Assembly: GCA_020002265.1 (NCBI GenBank)
Contig: CP048228.1
Location: 310,001-374,000, forward strand
Reading direction: 5' to 3'
Length of the DNA: 64,000 nt
From: Anaplasmataceae bacterium AB001_6
GTDB taxonomy: Bacteria; Pseudomonadota; Alphaproteobacteria; Rickettsiales; Anaplasmataceae
The notes beneath the pieces are model-generated. The model saw nothing but the letters and a program-made list of their open reading frames with translations, was not told the DNA's origin and made no database searches. Within the stretch, counting starts at the first letter, position 1; each line of letters begins with the position of its first letter. The translations under genes and the position numbers were made by a program. Below, in pieces: positions 9,570 to 18,596 of the stretch.

Positions 9570-10307
9570 TTATACTTTAACATATTTCAGTATGTTAAGC
9601 CTTTTAGGATGCATTTTACTCTTATTGCCATTGAAAATATTTTTTTGTAAAAAGAATAATAATATCTCATAGCATTTTTTTACATCTTCAATATCAATTG
9701 AATAATCCATATTTTTTTTAAAATATATATCCTTCATAATTTTAGGTATTGCAAATAGTCTTTTTTTAAAAGGCTCTCCAACTATTTTACATACGGAATT
9801 TCCTGTGTTGGGAGAAATAAACTCTACTTCATGATTTATTCCATTAATATAGCATTCGTTAAAGTTGAATCCAAATCCTGATATTTTTAATAAATACATT
9901 TCTATTGCGATATGACATATCACCCAAGAGGGATATAAAATAGGTTCTTTTTGAAATATCAGATGTTGCATCTCTTCATATATTGCCATTTCTCTATGAT
10001 TTATAGGAATTGCATAGTTAATTAAACTGCACATTGAATCTACAATGCACATCCTAGAAGGATCTAACATTAAATTTGCTGGAATATTTCTTTCTACATC
10101 TAGTTTTAGATATCCAAGATTTTGATCAATTCTAGAATAAAAAGATATTTGTACCATACAACCTATGGATATTAGATATTTTGCATTTCTAGATCTTTTA
10201 AAATATCCCTTAATAATGCCATGATCTTTCGTGAGTACCGAAACTATATAAGCATCATTGAGAGTTTCGATTATTTTGATGACAATCCCTTTATCTTCTA
10301 TTTTCAT
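9570..10307 (-). CDS. recO: DNA repair protein RecO
   Basis: RecO acts with RecF and RecR to load RecA on SSB-coated gaps. The N-terminal OB-fold opening (KIEDKGIVIKIIETLNDAYIVSVLTKDHGIIKGYFK) and the length of 245 residues match the family. The central helical region contains the expected hydrophobic blocks, but the zinc-binding cysteines of some RecO proteins are not obvious. Its start overlaps the stop of the upstream gene as ATGA, which suggests translational coupling. recR is also in this window at 13645, so the RecFOR pathway is represented. Confidence 0.88.
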   Translation of the reverse strand: MKIEDKGIVIKIIETLNDAYIVSVLTKDHGIIKGYFKRSRNAKYLISIGCMVQISFYSRIDQNLGYLKLDVERNIPANLMLDPSRMCIVDSMCSLINYAIPINHREMAIYEEMQHLIFQKEPILYPSWVICHIAIEMYLLKISGFGFNFNECYINGINHEVEFISPNTGNSVCKIVGEPFKKRLFAIPKIMKDIYFKKNMDYSIDIEDVKKCYEILLFFLQKNIFNGNKSKMHPKRLNILKYVKV

Positions 10308-10873
10308 GTAGGAGGCTTAATCAACATCTTCTTATTCTTTTTAGTTTGGGGATTGCTTATTTTCTTCAAGTTACCACCCAACATCTTTATTAGATCATCA
10401 TGCATATAATCTGGATTAATTATTCTACATCCTCCCAGATTTTTCAATTGCTCTTCAGTCATATCATATAAATCTGTTGTTGGACTACAACTACTTATTA
10501 AGAATAATTCTTGCATTCTTTTGCCAAATATAACGTAGTCATGCCCTGTTTTGAAAAAAAATCCACATTTATCGGGATTTGATTTAGTAAGCAAATATAT
10601 GTATTTTTCTTTCTTTTTCATCTTCCAGGAAACAGCCACAAGGAATTTGATCATTTCATCTTCTTCATTGAGATAAAATTTTTTCGCAACTTTTCCCAAT
10701 GCAATTACATCATACTGATTATAAACATTGACCTTTTCTGTTTGTGTCGCCTGATTTCCTGCATTCATATTTTGTTGAGAGGAGTTATTTACAGCGCACA
10801 CACATTCAGCATGTGCATCATATATAATGAATGTGCTTAATAAAAAGGTGCCTACAATCAGAAAATGTCTCAT
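10304..10873 (-). CDS. Exported protein with NTR/TIMP-like domain
   Basis: A signal peptide (MRHFLIVGTFLLSTFIIYDAHA) precedes a mature N-terminus beginning ECVCA. The mature domain has the order seen in bacterial netrin/TIMP-like (NTR) proteins: Cys-x-Cys near the N-terminus, a strand VIALGKVAKKF, a second strand, then PDKCGFFFKTGHDYVIFGK, then a CSPTTDL segment. In eukaryotes the NTR fold inhibits metalloproteases through the N-terminal CxC. In bacteria the role is mostly unknown. The tail is basic (KKISNPQTKKNKK). It is coupled to recO by a 4-bp overlap. The domain call rests on pattern recognition only. Confidence 0.55.
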   Translation of the reverse strand: MRHFLIVGTFLLSTFIIYDAHAECVCAVNNSSQQNMNAGNQATQTEKVNVYNQYDVIALGKVAKKFYLNEEDEMIKFLVAVSWKMKKKEKYIYLLTKSNPDKCGFFFKTGHDYVIFGKRMQELFLISSCSPTTDLYDMTEEQLKNLGGCRIINPDYMHDDLIKMLGGNLKKISNPQTKKNKKMLIKPPT

Positions 10874-10922
10874 TTTATGGAACTACAGTATTTAATAATT
10901 CTATGTAATGTACTTTCATATA

Positions 10923-12116
10923 TTATTCAACATAATAGAAATTTTGCAAAGTCTGATTATCAATTAATTCACCGTGTTCTTTTATGGCATATCTATCTGT
11001 CATGCCAGATATGAAATCTGTTATCACTGTCACTTTATCTCTATCACCTTCTGCATTTTTGAATTTATCAAACCAAAGAGAGGGAAGCATCTCTGGCTTG
11101 TTCAATAACGCGTTGAATATATCTTTAATCATCTTATGAGCCCTTGATGTAATTCTAAGAATCCGATAATTATTATACATATTAGTGATGAAGAATTCTT
11201 GTAATTGCTTAATGTTATCGTTAATTACTGGTGAAAAAGAAGCAATAAATGTATTCTCATTTTGTATTTGCTCTATAGATGATATAGCTTTTTTTTCTAT
11301 CACACCTTTTGTATTTTCTATGATATCTAGTATCAAACAGTTCGTGATTTTTTTTATCGCATGCAATGCAATATATTTTATTTCAATATTATTATTCTTA
11401 TATTTTTCATAGCTTTGTTTGAAGAATTCACCATAAAATGATAATTCAAATAATTGTTCTATTTTTACTATATTGGATCTTATACAATCATCCAAATCGT
11501 GCATATGATATGCTATCTCATCTGATCTTGCGGCTATCTGTGCTTCAAGAGAAGGTAAAGTATCTAATTTGATATTGTGTTTTTTGCTATATTCTAATAT
11601 GTAAGGATGCGCTAGGTCTTTTTTAACATGTCCCTTACGTTTTATTAGGCCATCTAAGACTTCCCAAGTTAAATTTAACCCAGGAAAATTGATGTAACTT
11701 TGATCTAATTTTGTGAGAATCTTAATGGTATTAGCATTATGTTCAAATTTTTCATAATCCTTTGTTAAATCTGCTAATGCATCTTCTCCTGTATGACCAA
11801 AAGGTGGATGACCAATATCGTGTGCAAGAGCAATAACTTCACCTAGAGTTGAATTTAACCCCATTGATTTACATATAGAACGAGTTATTTGAGCAACTTC
11901 AAGGCTGTGAGTTAATCTTGTTCTATAATAGTCTCCTTTATAGTGGAGAAATGTTTGTGCTTTATTTGCTAATTTTCTAAAATAATGTGAGTATAAAATT
12001 CTGTCTCTGTCTTTTTCATAGCAATTTTCAAAGGGTAGAACATCATTTTGTTCTTCAAATAACCTACCCTTTGTTTTTACGGATTCAGAACGATAATTTG
12101 CAAACATATATATCAA
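10923..12116 (-). CDS. dgt: Deoxyguanosinetriphosphate triphosphohydrolase-like protein
   Basis: This is an HD-superfamily dNTPase that hydrolyses dNTP to deoxynucleoside and triphosphate. The metal-binding histidines and aspartate are visible in RTRLTHSLEVAQ and ALAHDIGHPPFGH. Further conserved blocks are FEHNANTIK, NLTWEVLDGLIKRKG and ARSDEIAYHMHDLDD. The length of 397 residues fits the short alphaproteobacterial type. The gene begins with ATG at 12116 and is divergent from the Fe-S carrier at 12184, sharing a 67-bp intergenic region. Confidence 0.93.
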   Translation of the reverse strand: MIYMFANYRSESVKTKGRLFEEQNDVLPFENCYEKDRDRILYSHYFRKLANKAQTFLHYKGDYYRTRLTHSLEVAQITRSICKSMGLNSTLGEVIALAHDIGHPPFGHTGEDALADLTKDYEKFEHNANTIKILTKLDQSYINFPGLNLTWEVLDGLIKRKGHVKKDLAHPYILEYSKKHNIKLDTLPSLEAQIAARSDEIAYHMHDLDDCIRSNIVKIEQLFELSFYGEFFKQSYEKYKNNNIEIKYIALHAIKKITNCLILDIIENTKGVIEKKAISSIEQIQNENTFIASFSPVINDNIKQLQEFFITNMYNNYRILRITSRAHKMIKDIFNALLNKPEMLPSLWFDKFKNAEGDRDKVTVITDFISGMTDRYAIKEHGELIDNQTLQNFYYVE

Positions 12117-12183
12117 GATAATATAATACTTACTAGTAGTATAATATTATTATCGATTAAAATTATATAACAATTTACTTTTT

Positions 12184-12714
12184 ATGACAGAAGAAGGTTT
12201 ATTTTCCGTTGCAGCGGATGGTTTTGCTCAAATAATGAAATTAAAGAAAATCAAAGGAGCAAATTATTGTTTGAAAGTTGCTATCAAATCTGGTGGATGT
12301 AAAGATTATCACTATAAGCTAGAGATGGTTAATTTAGATGAATATTACGCATTCAAAACAATGAATTTTGAAAATTGTATCAATGTTAGTGATGCGCTAT
12401 CTAGTTTAAAAGATACTGTGGATAAGAATAGTGCACAGGATAATCATGCTAATGACCTAATAGAGAAATTTATTGAGAAATATAAAGTAAATTTTTTTAG
12501 TGTTGTTGGTGAGGCGAAAAAATCACTTTGCTATGCAATTTTTAAATGTGAAGATATTCCAGCGGTGATAGTTGATCATTTATCTTTAAGTTTAATGCTC
12601 AAAGGGTGTGAAATTGGATATGAAGATACCTTGGTGAGATGCGGTTTTGTTATAATCAACAAATCAGCTATGGCTTCTTGTGGCTGTGGGAATAGTTTTC
12701 AATTAAAAGTATAG
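12184..12714 (+). CDS. A-type iron-sulfur carrier (IscA/ErpA-like) with a long internal insertion
   Basis: The three cluster-binding cysteines of A-type carriers are present: C39 in KSGGCKDYHY and C166/C168 in SCGCGNSF. The C-terminal half reads like ErpA/IscA (VDHLSLSLMLKGCEIGYED, GFVIINKSAMASCGCG). Between the two halves, residues about 55-122 form an extra segment of 60-70 residues that normal 105-120-residue carriers lack. It contains additional cysteines (C65, C116, C122). The role would be to deliver Fe-S clusters to apoproteins. Which of IscA, ErpA or SufA it replaces cannot be told from sequence alone. Confidence 0.78.
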   Translation: MTEEGLFSVAADGFAQIMKLKKIKGANYCLKVAIKSGGCKDYHYKLEMVNLDEYYAFKTMNFENCINVSDALSSLKDTVDKNSAQDNHANDLIEKFIEKYKVNFFSVVGEAKKSLCYAIFKCEDIPAVIVDHLSLSLMLKGCEIGYEDTLVRCGFVIINKSAMASCGCGNSFQLKV

Positions 12715-12718
12715 AAAT

Positions 12719-13456
12719 CTATTTTTTTGTAACTTCAGCGTTTCTTAATGCTTCTTTTAGAGTTTTATCAACCCAGTCATATGAGTGCAATCCTTGATAA
12801 TGCTTACCATTTACTATCATTGTTGGTGTTGCTAATATTTGCATATTCTTTGCTGTATACAACCTAGATTTTAATACTTGATCTGTCATCTGCTTATCTT
12901 CTAAACATAATTCCATTTCTGATCTGTTATAGCCGCTAGTTGAAAGCGTATCAAACATCAATTGTCTATTATTTGATTTTCCATACCACTGTTTTGCAGA
13001 TTTAAATATCATATCCATAGGTTTATTAGGATCCCTTCTTTCTTTGGTTTTTTGATATTTACTTATTTTCATGCAATGAGCCAATATTTCAGCTTCAAAA
13101 GATGTTACTTCAGTGGATATATAGCGTATTTTTAACATTGCAAGTCCATCTTGAACATAATCTTCCTGTATTTTAGGAATAATGCTTTCATACATTGTCC
13201 TACAAGCATAACAGCTCATGGATATATACGTTATAATTTCCAAAGGAGCATCTTTTTGTCCATATACCCACTCTACTATTTCTTTTTCGTCAAATTTTTT
13301 GCTTTTTTTTGCGTTTTTATCTTCACCCACCTTTGTTTTTTCTGCTGCATAAACGGGATTCACATTGCTAAGAGTACAATTTGTGTGTAGTAACAAAATG
13401 AAGAAAAGAGAAATAATAAACAAAGTTATCATTGATTTAGTTTTGATAGATTGCAT
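12719..13456 (-). CDS. Exported DsbA-like thiol oxidoreductase
   Basis: The N-terminus is a membrane or signal segment (ITLFIISLFFILLLH) ending near VYAAE. It is followed by a lysine-rich linker and then a thioredoxin-fold domain with the active site CYAC at residues 82-85. The cis-proline loop is ATPTMIVNGKHYQG. The helical insertion between the two is typical of DsbA/DsbG-like periplasmic proteins. It should form or isomerise disulfides in exported proteins. It is convergent with the Fe-S carrier, the two stops being four bases apart. Confidence 0.88.
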   Translation of the reverse strand: MQSIKTKSMITLFIISLFFILLLHTNCTLSNVNPVYAAEKTKVGEDKNAKKSKKFDEKEIVEWVYGQKDAPLEIITYISMSCYACRTMYESIIPKIQEDYVQDGLAMLKIRYISTEVTSFEAEILAHCMKISKYQKTKERRDPNKPMDMIFKSAKQWYGKSNNRQLMFDTLSTSGYNRSEMELCLEDKQMTDQVLKSRLYTAKNMQILATPTMIVNGKHYQGLHSYDWVDKTLKEALRNAEVTKK

Positions 13457-13644
13457 CTAAATTATTCAATACACAGAAACGTATAATCTAATATATTTTT
13501 TTATACATTACAATTTTTGCTGAATATATCAGATCATAATATGTAGTTATTATACATAAATAAAATTTGATTGCTTTTTATCTTTGCCTTTTGTAAAGAA
13601 ATTATCAAAATGTTATAATGAACGTTTTAAATAAATATAATTAA

Positions 13645-14241
13645 ATGCCACCTATTTTGGATAAATTAGTTAAGCTATTCTCTTTAATTAATGGTGTGGG
13701 TCATCGTTCCGCAAAACGCATTGTTTTAACGCTTGTAAAAGACCAAAAGAACTTGGTGCTTAATTTATCAAAATTGCTCAAAGATGTTGCAGATAATGTG
13801 AAATGTTGTAGCGTCTGTAACAATATAGATGATTCCTTGCTGTGTTATGTGTGTAGTGATGAAAATAGAGTACAGGATAAATTATGCATTGTAGAAGATG
13901 TATCAGATCTCTGGACTATTGAGAGCTCTAATATTTTTAATGGAGTTTATCATGTTCTTGGAGGATGTTTGTCAGCTTTAGAAGGGGTTACCCCAGAAGA
14001 TCTAAAAATTAACTCTATAATTGACCGAATCAAAAAAAATAGTATATCAGAGGTTATTATTGCTACAAATCTTACAATAGACGGTAGAACAACCGGTTAC
14101 TATATTTCTGATCTAATTAAAAAGCATTCTAGTACTAAAGTTACGGGACTGGCTTATGGTATTCCAGTTGGAGGAGAGATAAATTATCTAGACGAAAGTA
14201 CGTTGGAATTTGCATTTATGGGGCGTAAAGAATATGAATAA
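13645..14241 (+). CDS. recR: Recombination mediator RecR
   Basis: RecR forms a ring clamp and works with RecO. The helix-hairpin-helix region (LINGVGHRSAKRIVLTLV), the four-cysteine zinc site (CCSVC and CYVC) and the Toprim start (LCIVEDVSDLWTIE), continuing to LGGCLSALEGVTPEDL, are all present. The length of 198 residues is the family standard. No frameshift or missing motif was seen. miaB follows 48 bases downstream on the same strand. Confidence 0.95.
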   Translation: MPPILDKLVKLFSLINGVGHRSAKRIVLTLVKDQKNLVLNLSKLLKDVADNVKCCSVCNNIDDSLLCYVCSDENRVQDKLCIVEDVSDLWTIESSNIFNGVYHVLGGCLSALEGVTPEDLKINSIIDRIKKNSISEVIIATNLTIDGRTTGYYISDLIKKHSSTKVTGLAYGIPVGGEINYLDESTLEFAFMGRKEYE

Positions 14242-14289
14242 ATCATTCTTATTTGTGAGATTTTTATCTTTTTATATTGTGTGTAAGAT

Positions 14290-15675
14290 ATGAAAAATTT
14301 TTATATAAAAACTTATGGTTGTCAGATGAATGTCTATGATTCAAATATCATAAGTAAGATGATAAAATCTCTTGGTTATCAGAGTGTTGAATCAATAGAT
14401 TGTGCTGATGTTATTGTGTTAAATACTTGTCATATAAGAGAAAAAGCTACGGAAAAAGTTTATTCAGAGCTAGGCACAATAGATTTTATGGCTAAAAGAA
14501 GGAACAAAAAAGTTACTGTTATTGTTGCAGGATGTGTAGCACAAGCCGAGGGAGAAGTTATAAAAAAGAGAAGTAAGAATGTTGATATAGTTGTGGGACC
14601 ACAGAGTATACATACTATTCCTGTACTTTTATCTAATTTAAATAAAAAAAGTGGAGACACTATTTCTTTGGATTTTGACCCAATAGCCAAGTTTGATTCT
14701 GTAGAAGAATATGATCAAACACATGGAATAGAAAAAGGGAAAGTTTCATCCTATTTATCAATACAAGAAGGTTGTGATAAATTTTGTCATTATTGTGTGG
14801 TTTCTTATACAAGAGGCGCTGAATATTCACGCGAAGTGCCGGCAATATATAGAGAGGCTTTGAATCTCGTATCAAGTGGAGTGAAGGAAATAGTATTGTT
14901 AGGACAAAATGTCAATGCTTATAGTTCTACCTATGATGATAAAGAATATAATCTAGGGCTATTGATAAATTCATTAGCGCGTATAGAAGGTTTGTTGCGT
15001 ATACAATATACTACTTCTCATCCTTCTGATATGCATGAAGATTTGTATTTAGCTCACGCTTATGAGAATAAATTAATCAATTTTTTGCATTTACCAGTGC
15101 AGTCGGGTTCAGATAGAGTTTTAAAGACAATGAATCGGAGACATACTGCTAATTATTATCTAGAAGTTATAGCCAAATTGCGTAAAGCGAATCCTGATTT
15201 AGCGTTTTCTTCTGATTTTATTGTTGGATATCCAGGAGAGACAAATGAGGATTTTGAAGATACGTTAAAGTTAGTAAAGGAAGTAAAATATGCTAGTGCC
15301 TACAGTTTTAAGTATAGCCCAAGGCCTGGAACTCCAAGCAGTGAATTCCCTAATCAAATTCCTGAAGAATTAAAAAAAGAGAGATTGGCAATATTACAAT
15401 CTTTATTAAAAGAACAGCAAATGGAATTTAATCAATCTACTGTAGGGCGATCTGTGCGTGTAGTGTTTGATAAAATAAAAGGTGATCAAGTAATGGGTAG
15501 AACAGATTACATGCAAGCATTCTACAGTAATGATTTATCATTATATGGGAAAGTTGCACAGATGCGTATATCATCCTTTTCACAGAATACTGTATCAGGA
15601 GAAGTTATTCAAATTCTTTCTGAAAATAATAGTTATACAGATAGCGATAATTCTGAATCTAAGATAAAGATATAG
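14290..15675 (+). CDS. miaB: tRNA-2-methylthio-N6-dimethylallyladenosine synthase MiaB
   Basis: MiaB is a radical-SAM methylthiotransferase acting on A37 of tRNAs. The N-terminal auxiliary-cluster domain has TYGCQMNVYDS, LNTCHIREKA and VAGCVAQ. The radical-SAM motif is CDKFCHYC. A C-terminal TRAM-like domain (VRVVFDK, YGKVAQMRI) completes the 461-residue protein. Its 3' end overlaps the convergent dapA by 43 bp. Confidence 0.96.
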   Translation: MKNFYIKTYGCQMNVYDSNIISKMIKSLGYQSVESIDCADVIVLNTCHIREKATEKVYSELGTIDFMAKRRNKKVTVIVAGCVAQAEGEVIKKRSKNVDIVVGPQSIHTIPVLLSNLNKKSGDTISLDFDPIAKFDSVEEYDQTHGIEKGKVSSYLSIQEGCDKFCHYCVVSYTRGAEYSREVPAIYREALNLVSSGVKEIVLLGQNVNAYSSTYDDKEYNLGLLINSLARIEGLLRIQYTTSHPSDMHEDLYLAHAYENKLINFLHLPVQSGSDRVLKTMNRRHTANYYLEVIAKLRKANPDLAFSSDFIVGYPGETNEDFEDTLKLVKEVKYASAYSFKYSPRPGTPSSEFPNQIPEELKKERLAILQSLLKEQQMEFNQSTVGRSVRVVFDKIKGDQVMGRTDYMQAFYSNDLSLYGKVAQMRISSFSQNTVSGEVIQILSENNSYTDSDNSESKIKI

Positions 15676-16538
15676 TCATCAAGAGTTTTTTCTAGTATCT
15701 CTATTTGCTCTTTATCTAGTGTAACTAATGGCAATCTGACATCTTTTTGTATGTAGTGATATAATTTGGACATTGCATGTTTAATCGGAACCGGATTTGA
15801 TGCTATGTCCAAACTTTGATTGATTGCGCTTATTATCATTAAATTTTTTTGAACAGATTCTAATTTCTGTTCTTTCCACTCTTGATATACGGTAGACATG
15901 AAATTCGGGATTAAATTTGATAAAACCGAGATCACTCCGTCGCCACCGTATAGAATATAGCCAAAAAAACTTGCATCATCCCCAGAGAGGATGTATTTAT
16001 CTTTATGGTTATTTTTAATAATTGATGCACGAGAAATATCTTGTACGGCATCTTTCAATCCGATAACGTTAGGTAAGGAAAGTAGTTGAATAGCTGAATC
16101 TATATCTAAATTAAAAGCAGTTCTGCTAGGAACATTATATATTATTATATCTTTTGTAGTATATTTTGAGATTTCTGTATAGTATTCCTGGATACCAATT
16201 TGACTGGGTTTTACATAATAAGGAGTACAAAGAAGAAATGCATCAGCTTCTTTGAATCTATTTATTTGCTCTATAGTTTTATGATGATAATTAGTGTTGA
16301 TTCCCATAATAATTGGTATCTTATTTTTTATTACATCTTTTGCACTATGAAGTAATTCGTGTTTTTCATTGTCACTTAAAGAAAAAGATTCTCCGGTGCT
16401 TCCAGCTACTACAACACCGTTTATCCCACTTTTTATTTGATTTTTTATTAAATTTTCCCAAGATTTTAAGTCTAGTTTATCATTCATAAAAGGTGTGATT
16501 AATGCTGTTATTATTCCCGAATAGCTGATATTAGACAT
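15633..16538 (-). CDS. dapA: 4-hydroxy-tetrahydrodipicolinate synthase (DapA)
   Basis: DapA condenses pyruvate and aspartate semialdehyde on the way to diaminopimelate and lysine. Key pieces are VVVAGSTGES, the tyrosine motif IIYNVPSRT, the Schiff-base lysine in VIGLKDAVQD, and SGDDASFFGYILYGGDGVIS. The ATG at 16538 (MSNISYSGIITALITPF) gives a normal start; the ATG at 16559 adds seven unmatched residues. With lysC (27160) it supports a working mDAP pathway for peptidoglycan. Confidence 0.95.
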   Translation of the reverse strand: MSNISYSGIITALITPFMNDKLDLKSWENLIKNQIKSGINGVVVAGSTGESFSLSDNEKHELLHSAKDVIKNKIPIIMGINTNYHHKTIEQINRFKEADAFLLCTPYYVKPSQIGIQEYYTEISKYTTKDIIIYNVPSRTAFNLDIDSAIQLLSLPNVIGLKDAVQDISRASIIKNNHKDKYILSGDDASFFGYILYGGDGVISVLSNLIPNFMSTVYQEWKEQKLESVQKNLMIISAINQSLDIASNPVPIKHAMSKLYHYIQKDVRLPLVTLDKEQIEILEKTLDDYIFILDSELSLSV

Positions 16539-16754
16539 AATGGAATTGCAAAAAAACAAACATCAAAATCCAAAATAACATAAATTTTTTGGTTTTAAAA
16601 GTTATTTGCAATAGGTCATTTTAAGTTATTAGATTTTTTCTCTCATAAGAATAATACCTTGAATATATATTTACGGCATAGTATTATACTGACGTAACCT
16701 GTAATGGTTTTTAGATCTATCGATCATTTCTCTTGGATTATTTTGGAAAGAAAT

Positions 16755-18314
16755 ATGGGGTTGGCGGAACATATATTGGTAATTGATTTTGGGTCTCAAT
16801 TTACTAGTTTAATTGCACGTAGAATAAGGGATTTGAATTCTTTTTCTATCGTCGTGACACCAGATAATTTTAATTTTCAAGCCGGATATACAAAAGGAAT
16901 AATACTATCTGGTGGCTATAATTCTGTAAATGATATAGATTTCAGCCCTTTATTAAATGAAATATTAAAAATTAATAAGAGTTTGCAAATTCCTGTATTG
17001 GGAATATGTTTCGGGCATCAATGTCTAAGTAGATATATGGGAGGTACTATTCACTCTTCGGATGCAGAATATGGTTTAGCTTCTGTGAATGTGAATAGAA
17101 ATTCTAAACTCATATCTGATATTGCTGAGAAGAATTTTAACGTTTGGATGAGTCATGGAGATAGTGTGGTTCATTTGCCTGATGATTTAATAAGCATTGC
17201 TGGCAGTATTAATTGTGAAAATGTGATTGTTTCTAATGAAGAAAGAAATATATATGGAATCCAATTTCATCCGGAAGTGCATCATACAGAAAATGGTGAA
17301 AAAATATTAGAGAATTTTTTGTCCATATGCCAAGTATCAAGAAGTTGGAATGCAAAAATATTACAGTCTGAAATTGTAAATGATATTAAAAGAATCGTTG
17401 GAAAGTCAAAGGTTTTAGCGGCTGTTAGTGGAGGAGTTGATTCTTCTGTTTCTGCTGCATTAGTATCTAGCGCTATAGGAGATAATCTTAGATGTATTTT
17501 TGTTGATACTGGTCTGTTAAGAAAAAATGAGAGGCAAAATGTTGAAGAATCTTTGAGGAATAACTTTAATATAAATTTGGAAGTGATAGATGCCAAAGAA
17601 GAATTTTTATCAGTATTGAAGGGAGTTTCAGATCCTGAAAAGAAGCGTAAAATAATTGGAGAAAAATTTATTTCTATTTTTGAATCTGTAGTTAAAGAGG
17701 AAGAATTTTTATTACAGGGAACAGTATATCCAGATTTAATAGAATCCGGTAAATCTGGTGGTGCAAAGATAAAATCTCATCATAATGTTGGAGGCTTGCC
17801 GGAAAAAATGAATTTGAAAATTTTGGAGCCTATGAGAATGCTTTTTAAGGATGAGGTGCGTAGAATTGGTGCAGAAATAGGCTTACCCCATGATTTATTA
17901 TGGCGCCATCCATTTCCTGGTCCTGGATTAGCTGTAAGAATTCCCGGTGAGATCACTGAAGAGAAAATAAATATCCTGCAAGAAATCGATGAAGTATATA
18001 TTTCTGCTCTTAAGAAAGAGAATCTGTATGACAAAATATGGCAAGCTTTTGCAATCTTATTACCTGTAAGAAGTGTCGGGGTAATGGGAGATGGTAGGTC
18101 TTACGGATATTCTTGTGTGTTAAGAGCCATTAGTTCGGTTGATGGAATGACCGCTGATGTTGTGCCTTTTAACTTTAAAGATGACGTAGAAATTATACAT
18201 ATGGTAAATTTTTTGAAGCACATTAGTAACGAAATAGTAAATAAAGTAAAAGGTGTTAATAGAGTGCTTTTTGATATTACTTCCAAGCCACCGGGTACGA
18301 TAGAGTGGGAATAA
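16755..18314 (+). CDS. guaA: GMP synthase (glutamine-hydrolysing)
   Basis: GuaA converts XMP to GMP. The amidotransferase domain has the nucleophile in GICFGHQCL and the His-Glu pair in QFHPEVHHT. The PP-loop ATP-pyrophosphatase domain begins at AVSGGVDSS. The dimerisation domain ends with the family-typical KPPGTIEWE. The ATG at 16755 has a GGAAAG upstream and sits eight residues before the first conserved strand, as usual. An upstream ATG at 16704 would add 17 residues that do not match the family. Confidence 0.95.
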   Translation: MGLAEHILVIDFGSQFTSLIARRIRDLNSFSIVVTPDNFNFQAGYTKGIILSGGYNSVNDIDFSPLLNEILKINKSLQIPVLGICFGHQCLSRYMGGTIHSSDAEYGLASVNVNRNSKLISDIAEKNFNVWMSHGDSVVHLPDDLISIAGSINCENVIVSNEERNIYGIQFHPEVHHTENGEKILENFLSICQVSRSWNAKILQSEIVNDIKRIVGKSKVLAAVSGGVDSSVSAALVSSAIGDNLRCIFVDTGLLRKNERQNVEESLRNNFNINLEVIDAKEEFLSVLKGVSDPEKKRKIIGEKFISIFESVVKEEEFLLQGTVYPDLIESGKSGGAKIKSHHNVGGLPEKMNLKILEPMRMLFKDEVRRIGAEIGLPHDLLWRHPFPGPGLAVRIPGEITEEKINILQEIDEVYISALKKENLYDKIWQAFAILLPVRSVGVMGDGRSYGYSCVLRAISSVDGMTADVVPFNFKDDVEIIHMVNFLKHISNEIVNKVKGVNRVLFDITSKPPGTIEWE

Positions 18315-18343
18315 TCTTCTACAATAACATCAACATACTGATT

Positions 18344-18514
18344 TCAATTGATCCTATTTGTTTTACAACATAAGTAGATGATAGCAAACAAAAGCATCAA
18401 AAATAGAGCTGCCATTAACAGATATATGATTATTTTAAAAACGAGATAGGTAAAGATGAAGAATAAAACTATCTTTACTGCGAAATCAGCGAAATGGTAT
18501 AAAGATTCTTGCAT
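18344..18514 (-). CDS. Small 56-residue membrane protein, unknown
   Basis: An ATG-TGA frame on the minus strand encodes 56 residues with one very long or two closely spaced hydrophobic segments (VKIVLFFIFTYLVFKI, then IYLLMAALFLMLLFAIIYL). It ends with CCKTNRIN. The frame fills most of the otherwise empty 282-bp gap between guaA and the next gene. There is no clear Shine-Dalgarno and no recognised family. The strong two-span pattern makes it a better candidate than a random frame, but AT-rich DNA readily yields hydrophobic frames. Confidence 0.35.
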   Translation of the reverse strand: MQESLYHFADFAVKIVLFFIFTYLVFKIIIYLLMAALFLMLLFAIIYLCCKTNRIN

Positions 18515-18596
18515 TATTAATAGTAATCATTTACTTATGATTTATATTGTCCTTCCTATGAAAAATACAAGATCTGCTTTCTAAAAAAGAAATATA

